Shown piece after piece: positions 35,270 to 42,598 of a DNA stretch of 64,000 nt. A program made the translations under genes and the position numbers. Each line of letters begins with the position of its first letter. Positions within the stretch are counted from its first letter, which is position 1. The notes under the pieces were generated by a model, which worked only from the letters and a program-made list of their open reading frames with translations, had not been told where the DNA came from and did no database searches. Origin of the DNA: Pseudomonas marginalis (GTDB lineage: Bacteria; Pseudomonadota; Gammaproteobacteria; Pseudomonadales; Pseudomonadaceae); the NCBI RefSeq assembly GCF_008692035.1, contig NZ_VTFG01000002.1, forward strand, positions 620,001 to 684,000, written 5' to 3'.

Positions 35270-35289
35270 CAGGACCGTGAGGGTTAATT
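35270..35289 (-). promoter_or_regulatory. T7/T3-like phage promoter, copy 4
   Basis: Minus strand reads AATTAACCCTCACGGTCCTG. It has the full recognition block AATTAACCCTCAC but a weaker initiation region. It lies 117 bases upstream of copy 3, in the same direction. Confidence 0.65.
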
Positions 35290-35475
35290 CCAAACTCAAT
35301 ACTTCAGCGACTCAACGATCCCCTTAAGGGTATGAGCCACTGTCCGGATACACCTTACCCACAGAGGGCCACCTTGGAGGTGACCTTACAGCATCATTCA
35401 CAGAGGTCGCCACGTTTCGGGTGGTGTCGCTCTGGTTATTGTGGGGGGTTTAAATCCCCTCTCAAACAGAGACAC

Positions 35476-35910
35476 TCACAAACTTTTACCATCAGCATTC
35501 TTTATACTCTGATCTGCAACATCACAGATGAACTTGGCAATAAATGAAGCTACATTCCCACTATCAAATATAAAATCACTTTCAAACTGATATTCACCGC
35601 TAACATTGAGGGTTACCAACTTCCCCATTTTATTCTTGCAATCCCCAGCAGTGACATACCACTTACTCAATTCTATTTTCTTGCGCTTGGCACTAATGGC
35701 TCTACCTGCCAACACGGCAATAGGAACATCACTTTTATTTTGTGAAAATTCAAACGATCCTGGCATAGCTTCCCAAGTTGAACCGTCTTCTGCTGAAACG
35801 AGTTTTATCCAGCCCTTATCGGCAGACGCAGAGAAGCTAACAAACAAAAGTAAAGCACTCGCCAAAACGATAAGTAATTTATCAAATGCCCTCAACATCT
35901 TAAGTCGCAC
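35476..35910 (-). CDS. Secreted protein, probable accessory cargo
   Basis: 144 residues with a clear signal peptide (about 1-30, LLFVSFSASA cleavage) and a mature domain with two cysteines (GDCKNK, FICDVAD) that may form a disulfide. It is A+T-rich compared with the host and with most of the element. It sits between the integrase and the promoter block, the usual place for interchangeable cargo in satellites. No family is recognised; it has a loose resemblance to surface-adhesin-E-type proteins. It precedes the phage promoters, so it probably has its own promoter and is made in the integrated state. Confidence 0.6.
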   Translation of the reverse strand: MRLKMLRAFDKLLIVLASALLLFVSFSASADKGWIKLVSAEDGSTWEAMPGSFEFSQNKSDVPIAVLAGRAISAKRKKIELSKWYVTAGDCKNKMGKLVTLNVSGEYQFESDFIFDSGNVASFIAKFICDVADQSIKNADGKSL

Positions 35911-36042
35911 TCCTTAGATTAAAGGTCCGGGCAATTTTTCCCTGAGATGAAATTCGATCACCCGCTATCGCACACTATCCGCGCTGGAAATTCGTATAAC
36001 TCGCGGTGCCTCACAGATGAGTCAATTCAACTCTGGGTAGTA

Positions 36043-37485
36043 TCATACGGCCATACGAAACGCACTTACCAGCGCCTCAGCCATACGGCCCACCTCAACG
36101 GCACTCCCCGCCCCATACAGGTCATAGCTGATAGACCCCGAAGCGTGCCCCAAGATGGACTCAGCGGTTCCCACAGGCACCTCAGCGGCCTTCAAGGCAC
36201 CGGCCAGCGAGTGACGCAACGAATGGAAGGTCTGGGTCCGATCAGCGTTCAACGTCAGGACCTCCCTAAGGGCCCCATTGAGCACGTTCGAGAACTGACC
36301 GGCTCCCAGTGTGAACAGCCGTGAGTCAGCCTTATCGACAAACTCAAGGAACGCCTGAAGATCGAAGCCGTAGGCACCATCAGTCAGTGGCACAACACGG
36401 AGAGCATTCTTGGTCTTAGCTGTCTTGCCGTCATTCCTATTGATGTCGATGACCCACACGCTGCCGACCTGTTTAACGTCAGCCTTGGTCAACTGTCTGA
36501 GTTCCTCGATACGAGTCCCTGTGATGATCCCAAGGGACAACGCCCAACGCTGCCATGCGTCTACTGGTAGTGAGTTAGCGTGAGCCATCAGGGCCTTTAC
36601 CTGATCCTGAGAGAGCGCCTCACGGGAGCTGTCAGCATCCTTGGATAGCTTCAATCCCTTATCGAAGCCCTTGTCGATGTAGCCATTATGAACAGCCCAA
36701 TCCATGACAGTTGATAGCCGGGTCAGTAACTTGTTCACAGTGGAACCTTTGCGGTCCTCAAGGAGCTTTGCCTTGAGCGCCACCATGTCAGCCCGAGTGT
36801 GCCCTTTAAGGTCGAGGTCTCCCAATACAGCGCTGATAGCCGCACAAGACGACTTTACATCTCTCATAGTGCTGGCCTGTACGTTGTCCTTTTGCTCGGC
36901 CATATAGAGCGCGGAGAGGGACTTGAAGGTCAGACCTGAGGAAGCGCTTACAGATAGGGACAGGCAAGGGGCTACAGACGTGCCACAAGGTTCACCATTG
37001 AGGTCCTTAACGATCTCGGCCAGCTTTCCCGACCGTCCCCGCATACGCTCCTGTGATGCCTCAAGGATCTCCAGTGCCTTACTCACTGCACGTTGCTGGT
37101 TGACGCTCAGGGGCAGCTGTGCGGACGCCTTACGGAGCGCCAAGTGATGCTCATCATTGATCATCTCGTAAGCGACCAGTGAGCTGTCACCGTGTGCCAT
37201 CGTCAGGTTGTACTCAGCGATGTCTATAAGGCGCTCACGGAGTTCGTCCCATGACGCCTCAGGGTTGTCCAAGTGGTAAGCCTTGAGAGTCGAGAGAATG
37301 TCGTCGGAGATGGTCATTGCGGTGGCCTTGTCGGTAGTCCTGAGTGACAGCGTGAAGAAGCCCTTAACGGTTCCTTGAGGGCGAAGGCGAAGGTAATAGC
37401 GACCAGACCGGCGATAGTGGTACGGCTTGGCGAGCGCAGTTTGTAACAGGTTTGTCCCAGTTTGGGAGCGGTGGTTGACGATCAT
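36043..37485 (-). CDS. int: Tyrosine recombinase (integrase) of the element
   Basis: 480 residues. The N-terminal part (about 15-75, YHYRRSGRYYLRLRPQG) is an arm/DUF6538-like region, residues about 190-285 a core-binding SAM-like domain, and about 290-475 the catalytic domain. Catalytic residues are visible: Arg in GTRIEELRQL, HSLRHS (His-x-x-Arg), His in ILGHAS, and the nucleophile Tyr in ISYDLYG. It should recombine the 17-bp core in nadB. The gene starts 44 bases inside attR and its first codons overlap candidate arm sites. No excisionase gene is recognised. Confidence 0.92.
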   Translation of the reverse strand: MIVNHRSQTGTNLLQTALAKPYHYRRSGRYYLRLRPQGTVKGFFTLSLRTTDKATAMTISDDILSTLKAYHLDNPEASWDELRERLIDIAEYNLTMAHGDSSLVAYEMINDEHHLALRKASAQLPLSVNQQRAVSKALEILEASQERMRGRSGKLAEIVKDLNGEPCGTSVAPCLSLSVSASSGLTFKSLSALYMAEQKDNVQASTMRDVKSSCAAISAVLGDLDLKGHTRADMVALKAKLLEDRKGSTVNKLLTRLSTVMDWAVHNGYIDKGFDKGLKLSKDADSSREALSQDQVKALMAHANSLPVDAWQRWALSLGIITGTRIEELRQLTKADVKQVGSVWVIDINRNDGKTAKTKNALRVVPLTDGAYGFDLQAFLEFVDKADSRLFTLGAGQFSNVLNGALREVLTLNADRTQTFHSLRHSLAGALKAAEVPVGTAESILGHASGSISYDLYGAGSAVEVGRMAEALVSAFRMAV

Positions 37486-37528
37486 CGGCTGAAACCCCTG
37501 TATCCATTGGGTTTAGCCTCATAAGGTC

Positions 37529-37545
37529 GAGTTCTACAGCAACTA
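37529..37545 (+). other. attR core (17 bp)
   Basis: Exact copy of the attL core at 31045-31061. Left of it is element sequence, right of it the displaced host nadB 3' end in the original reading frame. Confidence 0.9.
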
Positions 37546-37720
37546 TAAGGTCAGCCGTGACCTGATCGAACTGCGCAACCTGGCCCAAGTCGCGGAGTTG
37601 ATGATCCGTTCGGCCATGGAACGCAAGGAAAGCCGGGGCCTGCACTACACCCTCGACTACCCGCAGATGTTGCCCGAGGCCCGCGACACTATTCTGGTGC
37701 CAACCACCTACGGCGGCTGA
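37529..37720 (+). pseudogene. Displaced original 3' end of nadB
   Basis: Bases 37529-37720 read in frame as the host NadB C-terminus (EFYSNYKVSRDLIELRN... to TYGG and stop TGA). It has no start codon or ribosome site, so it is a remnant. Against the element-supplied end, the first 40 residues after the core differ only by Lys to Arg, while the DNA differs at many third positions. Its last 32 bases overlap the 3' end of the convergent ygfX. Confidence 0.92.
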
Positions 37721-38135
37721 ACTTCAAGCGAACCCGCAGGCGCCGGTGCACATCGGCGGCCTGCGAATCCGTCGGCACGCAGACCGAGCGAACCCGCCAT
37801 TCCCCCGGTACGCGATAGCGCAACACCACAATCAGCGGCAACGCCAGGCTGTCGGGGCGCAGCTGCACGCGATGCCAGCCGCGCTCACCGCTGAATAATT
37901 GCCAGCCCTCTTCATCCCGTCGCAGGCCACGAATCGACGAACGGTGAGTCAGCAGGACATAACGCGGCAATACCCAGGCAGCCTGGGCCAGGCACGCCAG
38001 CACGCCGAGGACGGCAAAGGGAGAGTCGAGGACCATCAGCGCACCCAGCGCGAACAGCTGGGCAAGGAGATACGCCGCCAGCAGCAGCCGTGAGGCCTGC
38101 CAGCAGCATTCAAAACGATTACTTGGGCTGGACAC
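37689..38135 (-). CDS. ygfX: YgfX/CptA-like membrane protein
   Basis: 148 residues with two membrane helices near the N-terminus (about 15-60) and a soluble basic tail, the YgfX pattern. YgfX is encoded with SdhE and has been described as a toxin-like inhibitor of cytoskeletal proteins in E. coli, a function that is uncertain here. It overlaps the end of sdhE by 17 bases and converges on the nadB remnant, overlapping it by 32 bases. The insertion in nadB left ygfX whole. Confidence 0.78.
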   Translation of the reverse strand: MSSPSNRFECCWQASRLLLAAYLLAQLFALGALMVLDSPFAVLGVLACLAQAAWVLPRYVLLTHRSSIRGLRRDEEGWQLFSGERGWHRVQLRPDSLALPLIVVLRYRVPGEWRVRSVCVPTDSQAADVHRRLRVRLKFSRRRWLAPE

Positions 38136-38373
38136 GATCCAGGATCATCCGGACCATGCGCTGCAGTTCAGGATCTTCGGATTCGGCCCGCTCCATGAAC
38201 CAGCCGAACATGTCCTGATCTTCGCAAGTCAGCAGCCTGACGTAGAGATCGCGATCTTCCTTATTGAGCGTCGCATACACCTCTTTGGTAAAAGGCACCA
38301 GCAACACATCAAGCTCAAGCATGCCACGACGGCTGTGCCAGTAGAGACGATTGATTTCTACATCTTCGACCAT
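38119..38373 (-). CDS. sdhE: FAD assembly factor SdhE
   Basis: 84 residues with the RGMLELD motif (SRRGMLELDVLL), the RGxxE site needed for covalent flavinylation of succinate dehydrogenase. ATG 38373 gives the family length and the typical start VEINRLYWHSRRGM; the upstream frame to 38460 is spurious. It is translationally coupled to ygfX and divergent from ygfZ, as in other gammaproteobacteria. Confidence 0.93.
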   Translation of the reverse strand: MVEDVEINRLYWHSRRGMLELDVLLVPFTKEVYATLNKEDRDLYVRLLTCEDQDMFGWFMERAESEDPELQRMVRMILDRVQPK

Positions 38374-38513
38374 GGAGCGCTCCTCAAATAGAGCGCAAGT
38401 ATACAGGCCCGACGGCACCGGAACAGTCGGCTTTGGTCGCCCCCTACGGAAACTATCCATTTGCCGGGCGCCCCTCTATGATGCACCCATGACTTTTTGA
38501 CCTGCGATGACCC

Positions 38514-39455
38514 ATGGCTGACTCTGCTTTCTTCTGCCCCCTGTCCCACGAAGGCGTTCTCGCCGTCCGCGGCTCCGACGCTGCCAAGTTCCTGCAGGGA
38601 CAACTCACCTGCAACCTCAATTACCTGAGCGACACCCAGGCCAGCCTCGGTGCGCGCTGCACGCAAAAAGGCCGCATGCAGTCGAGCTTCCGCATCCTGT
38701 TGCAGGGCGACGGCGTACTCCTGGCCATGGCCAGCGAACTGCTCGAACCGCAACTGGCGGACCTGAAGAAATATGCGGTGTTCTCCAAGTCCAAGCTCAC
38801 CGACGAAAGCGCCGCCTGGGTGCGTTTCGGTGTGATCGATGGCGATCAGGCGCTGACCGGCCTTGGCCTTGAGCTGCCCACCGAAACGGACAGCGTTGCC
38901 CGTACCGAACACCTGATCGCCGTCCGCGTGTCCCCCGCCCGCGCCGAACTCTGGGTACCGGCCGAGCAAGCCGACGGCGTGCGCGGCCAATTGGCCGCAC
39001 AGTTGACACAAACCGACTTGAATCACTGGCTACTGGGCCAGATCCGCGCCGGTATCGGCCAGGTCATGCCCCAGACTCGCGAACTGTTCATCCCGCAGAT
39101 GCTCAACCTGCAGGCCGTGGGCGGCGTCAGCTTCAAGAAAGGCTGCTACACCGGCCAGGAAATCGTCGCGCGCATGCAGTACCTGGGCAAACTCAAGCGT
39201 CGCCTGTACCGCTTGAGCTTGAACGCGGCGCAAATGCCCGAGCCAGGCACCCCGTTGTTTTCCCCCAGCCACAACAGCTCGATCGGCGAAGTGGTGATTG
39301 CAGCAAAAGCTGACCAGGTGATTGAACTTCTGGCGGTATTGCAAGCCGAAGCTGCCGATAGTGGCGATGTGCACCTAGGCACACTGGAAGGCCCCGGTTT
39401 GCAACTGCTTGACCTGCCTTACACCCTTGACCGCGATCGTGAGATCCAGCGTTAG
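38514..39455 (+). CDS. ygfZ: YgfZ-type folate-binding protein
   Basis: 313 residues of the GcvT-like fold with the conserved KGCYTGQE motif (KKGCYTGQEIVAR), whose Cys is needed for function. YgfZ binds folate and helps iron-sulfur enzymes such as MiaB to be made or repaired. It is divergent from sdhE and 36 bases upstream of the HDOD gene. Confidence 0.92.
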   Translation: MADSAFFCPLSHEGVLAVRGSDAAKFLQGQLTCNLNYLSDTQASLGARCTQKGRMQSSFRILLQGDGVLLAMASELLEPQLADLKKYAVFSKSKLTDESAAWVRFGVIDGDQALTGLGLELPTETDSVARTEHLIAVRVSPARAELWVPAEQADGVRGQLAAQLTQTDLNHWLLGQIRAGIGQVMPQTRELFIPQMLNLQAVGGVSFKKGCYTGQEIVARMQYLGKLKRRLYRLSLNAAQMPEPGTPLFSPSHNSSIGEVVIAAKADQVIELLAVLQAEAADSGDVHLGTLEGPGLQLLDLPYTLDRDREIQR

Positions 39456-39491
39456 TCGCCGTATTTTCCTGCAACACCCTAGAGAGCATGA

Positions 39492-40313
39492 ATGAACAAA
39501 CTGGCGGAAAAAGTCCAACAGGCGTTGGTTAAGGCCATCGACAACGATGACCTGGTTCTGCCGACATTGCCGGAAGTGGCCCTGAACATCCGTCAGGCCG
39601 CTGAAGACCCGGAAATCAGCATCAGCCACTTGAGTAAAGTGATCGGCCGCGACACTGCGTTGTCGGCGCGCCTGATCAAAGTGGTCAACAGCCCGCTGTT
39701 GCGCGCCACCCAGGAAGTCACCGACCTGCACACCGCCATCACCCGGCTGGGCACCAACTACAGCAGCAACCTGGCCATCGGCCTGGTGATGGAACAGATC
39801 TTCCACGCCCGTTCCGAAGTGGTCGAACAGAAAATGCGCGATGTGTGGCGCCGCAGCCTGGAAGTGGCAGGTGTAAGCTACGCCCTGTGCCGCAACCACA
39901 GCCAGCTCAAGCCGGACCAGGCAGCGCTGGGCGGCCTGGTGCACCAGATCGGCGTGCTGCCGATCCTGACCTACGCCGAAGACCACTACGAGCTGCTGTC
40001 GGATCCGGTCAGCCTCAACCACGTGATCGACAGCATCCACCCGGTGCTGGGCGACAAGTTGCTGAGTGGCTGGGACTTCCCGGAAATGCTGGCGAAACTG
40101 CCGGGCCAGTACCTGAACCTGGAGCGGGACTCAGCCTGCCTCGACTACATCGACGTAGTGCAGATTGCCATGCTGTATTGCCATCACGGCACCGATCACC
40201 CCCTGGCCAAGGTGGACGTCTCCAGCGTGCCTGCGATGAAAAAACTGCGGGTTGATCCCTACAGCGAAAAACTGCGCGCAGAGCTGGATGAAGCGCGCGC
40301 CATGTTCGATTGA
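39492..40313 (+). CDS. HDOD-domain signalling protein
   Basis: 273 residues, nearly all one HDOD domain (about 20-215), an HD-related fold without phosphodiesterase residues that is used as a protein scaffold in signalling. Recognisable segments are LPTLPEVALNIRQAAEDPE and VVNSPLLRA. It probably shares the ygfZ transcript. The partner is unknown. Its stop overlaps the convergent tctE by one base region, with no space for a terminator. Confidence 0.87.
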   Translation: MNKLAEKVQQALVKAIDNDDLVLPTLPEVALNIRQAAEDPEISISHLSKVIGRDTALSARLIKVVNSPLLRATQEVTDLHTAITRLGTNYSSNLAIGLVMEQIFHARSEVVEQKMRDVWRRSLEVAGVSYALCRNHSQLKPDQAALGGLVHQIGVLPILTYAEDHYELLSDPVSLNHVIDSIHPVLGDKLLSGWDFPEMLAKLPGQYLNLERDSACLDYIDVVQIAMLYCHHGTDHPLAKVDVSSVPAMKKLRVDPYSEKLRAELDEARAMFD

Positions 40314-41699
40314 TCAACCGGCGATAAAACTCACCCGCACCTTCAACCCCGCGTGCTCGCCGTCATGCAGGCTGATCTGGGCCAGATGCGCACGACAGAT
40401 TTCGCCCACGATCGCCAACCCCAGGCCTGAGCCCATGCCTTGCTGGCTACGGCGGTAGAAGCGCTCGAACACCCGGTCGCGCTCATCCTGCGGAATACCC
40501 GGGCCATCATCTTCCACCTCCAGTACCGCCGGCGCCGTGACCCGCAGGATCACGTTGCCGCCCGGTGGCGTGTGCGCCAGGGCGTTGTCCACCAGGTTGC
40601 TCAACAGCTCGTTGAGCAGCGTCGGCTCGCCACGCAACCACACCGGTTCATCCGCCTCCAGCGCCAGTGCCACGCCGCGCGCATGGGCCAACGGCGCCAT
40701 GGCCATGCCCAGTTCACGGGCCAATTGGCTGAGGTCGAGCAACTGCGCGCCGCCTTCGGCAATCGCCCGGGCACCGTTTTCGATGCGCGCCAGGGACAGC
40801 AACTGATTGGCCAGGTGGGTCAACCGATCGGTGCCTTGGGCGGCGGTCTCCAGGGTACTGCGCCAGGTTGCGGGATCTTCGGCGCGCAGGCCCAGCTCCA
40901 GGCGCGCCTTGAGCGCCGCCAACGGGGTACGCAGTTCATGGGATGCATCGGCAATAAACTGCGCCTGACGCTCGAACTGGCCGCGCAGGCGTTCGGTGAA
41001 GTGGTTGAGGGAACGCACCAGCGGGCCGAACTCATGCTGAACCTCCACCAACGGCAACGGCCGCAAGTCGTCGGGCTGGCGCTCTTCCACCGCCGTGCGC
41101 AGGCGCTCCAGCGGGCGCAAGGCGGCGCTGACGGCAAACCACACCAGCAACAAGGCGCCAATGGCGAGCATGCCCAGGCGCAGCAAGGTGTCAGCCATCA
41201 GGCTGCGGGCCATGCTCACCCGTGCCTCATCGGTTTCGGCCACGCGGATTTCCGCCATGCCGTTCATGTTCGGTTCGGAGACCGCCTTCAGCAGGCTGAC
41301 CACCCGCACTTCCTGGCCCTGGTACTTGGCGTTGTAGAAGCGCGCCAGCGCCGGGTAGTCGTCGGTGCGCGGTGTGCCGGGGGGCGGGCCGGGGAGGTTT
41401 TCGTAGCCGGAAATCAGCTTCTGATCAATGTCATTGACCTGATAGTAGATGCGCCCGGCGCTGTCGTAGGCAAAGGTGTCGAGGGCGACATAGGGCACGT
41501 TGGCGCTGAGGGTACCGTCCACCTGGGTCAGGCCGGCGGCGATGGTACGCGCCGAGGCCAGCAGCGTGCGGTCATAGGCGGTGTCGGCCGCTTCGCGACC
41601 GTTCCAGTAGGCACTCATGCCACTGGCGAGCATCAACAGCACCAGCAGCAGCGCCAGGTTCCACAGCAGGCGCCAGCGCAGACTGCTGGGCTTATGCAT
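40314..41699 (-). CDS. tctE: Sensor histidine kinase TctE
   Basis: 461 residues: membrane helix (about 12-32), periplasmic sensor (about 33-160), second helix (about 168-188), HAMP, H box FIADASHELRTPLAAL, and HATPase with NLVDNALAHTPPGG, DDGPGIP and GMGSGLGLAIV. It senses tricarboxylates and phosphorylates TctD. The start overlaps the end of tctD by 8 bases, giving a tctD-tctE operon read away from opdH-tctCBA. Confidence 0.92.
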   Translation of the reverse strand: MHKPSSLRWRLLWNLALLLVLLMLASGMSAYWNGREAADTAYDRTLLASARTIAAGLTQVDGTLSANVPYVALDTFAYDSAGRIYYQVNDIDQKLISGYENLPGPPPGTPRTDDYPALARFYNAKYQGQEVRVVSLLKAVSEPNMNGMAEIRVAETDEARVSMARSLMADTLLRLGMLAIGALLLVWFAVSAALRPLERLRTAVEERQPDDLRPLPLVEVQHEFGPLVRSLNHFTERLRGQFERQAQFIADASHELRTPLAALKARLELGLRAEDPATWRSTLETAAQGTDRLTHLANQLLSLARIENGARAIAEGGAQLLDLSQLARELGMAMAPLAHARGVALALEADEPVWLRGEPTLLNELLSNLVDNALAHTPPGGNVILRVTAPAVLEVEDDGPGIPQDERDRVFERFYRRSQQGMGSGLGLAIVGEICRAHLAQISLHDGEHAGLKVRVSFIAG

Positions 41700-42363
41700 C
41701 GCGGGCTTCCAGCAGGTAGCCGAGACCGCGGAACGTCACGATAGCGATGGGTTGGCCATCGAGCTTCTTGCGCAGGCGGTGCACGTAGATTTCGATGGCG
41801 TCGGGGCTGGCCTCTTCGTCCAGGCCGAACACCTGGGAAGCCAGTTGCTCCTTGCTCATCACCCGGCCTGGGCGGGCAATCAGCGCTTCAAGCACGGCTT
41901 GCTCGCGGGAAGTCAACGTCATCAACTCGCCGCCCACCGTGAAACGTCGGGTGTCGAGGTCATAGACCAGCACCCCGCAGGCCTGCTGGCGCTCGCCGCC
42001 CAATACGGTGCGGCGCAGCAGCGCCTTGACCCGGGCTTCCAGCTCGGTCAGTTCGAACGGTTTGGCCAGGTAGTCATCGGCGCCCAGGTTCAGGCCATGC
42101 ACGCGGTCTTTCACATCGCTGCGCGCGGTCAACATCAGCACCGGCAGGTTTTTCCCACGCGCCCGCAAGCGCGCCAGCACCTCGAAACCGTCCATGCGCG
42201 GCAGGCCCACATCAAGGATGGCGACCGCGTAATCCTCACTGCCCAAGGCCAGGTCGGCGGCCACGCCGTCATGCAATACGTCAACGGTCAAACCTGTGCT
42301 CTTGAGCGCTTGGGCGACGCTTTCGGCGAGTTGCAGATGGTCTTCAACCAGAAGGACACGCAT
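41692..42363 (-). CDS. tctD: Response regulator TctD
   Basis: 223 residues: receiver (acceptor Asp51 in AVAILDVGLPRMDG, Lys in DDYLAKPFE) and an OmpR-type winged helix (about 125-220; EIYVHRLRKKLDG). It controls the divergent opdH-tctCBA operon in Pseudomonas. ATG 42363 is the receiver start (MRVLLVEDH); the frame open to 42450 adds non-family residues. The 235-base gap to opdH is the shared regulatory region. Confidence 0.93.
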   Translation of the reverse strand: MRVLLVEDHLQLAESVAQALKSTGLTVDVLHDGVAADLALGSEDYAVAILDVGLPRMDGFEVLARLRARGKNLPVLMLTARSDVKDRVHGLNLGADDYLAKPFELTELEARVKALLRRTVLGGERQQACGVLVYDLDTRRFTVGGELMTLTSREQAVLEALIARPGRVMSKEQLASQVFGLDEEASPDAIEIYVHRLRKKLDGQPIAIVTFRGLGYLLEARDA

Positions 42364-42598
42364 GGATTTCCACCTTATTCGGACGTGGTCGGCGCCACGC
42401 TTTGCCGGGCAGTTTACAGGCGCCGACTGCCCTGTGAAGCCTGAAAACATTGAAAGGCAGCTGAAAGGTTAGTGAAAGCTTCGCCCTTTAGCATCCAGCC
42501 ACGGTAGGTCCTGCCTGCCGAGCGACCTGATGGGTCGCGCCCGAAAAACGCCTCGAAGCGTTTTCGCCAAAATAAGAACAATAACGGAGTGCACCACG

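Larger units (their letters stand above)
34385..35475. other. 1.1 kb non-coding control region of the element, possible origin
   Basis: No supported gene; frames at 34405-34635 and 35332-35547 lack ribosome sites and protein-like character. It holds four minus-strand T7/T3-like promoters. It also has an A+T-rich block at about 34845-34935 (contains gataatttaatagataata) and a GGGG-tttaaa-CCCC hairpin near 35440-35460. Phage promoters followed by an A+T-rich block is the layout of T7-type replication origins; packaging signals could also be here. Confidence 0.5.
31045..37545. mobile_element. Integrated satellite-like element in nadB (capsid-encoding, T7-type promoters)
   Basis: About 6.5 kb bounded by the 17-bp direct repeat gagttctacagcaacta (31045-31061 and 37529-37545), lower in GC than its surroundings. 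Contents in order: recoded nadB 3' end, short hydrophobic ORF, capsid-like gene, two small genes, Rha regulator, 1.1 kb non-coding block with four T7/T3-like promoters, secreted cargo protein, and a tyrosine integrase next to attR. No terminase, portal, tail, lysis or replication protein is recognised. This gene set, too small for a self-sufficient phage, fits a satellite that borrows a helper. The relation to known capsid-encoding satellites such as cfPICIs or VEIME/tycheposon-type elements is unresolved. Confidence 0.85.

Noticed and set aside
34542..35289. Iterons of a plasmid-type origin
   Set aside because: The repeated word is spaced irregularly (150, 460 and 117 bases) rather than as tandem iterons, and matches T3/gh-1 promoters much better.
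35332..35547. 71-codon plus-strand frame in the element control region
   Set aside because: No ribosome site, no protein-like segments, and it runs into the antisense of the secreted-protein gene.
31045..37545. Complete prophage
   Set aside because: Too short and lacks terminase, portal, tail, lysis and replication genes.
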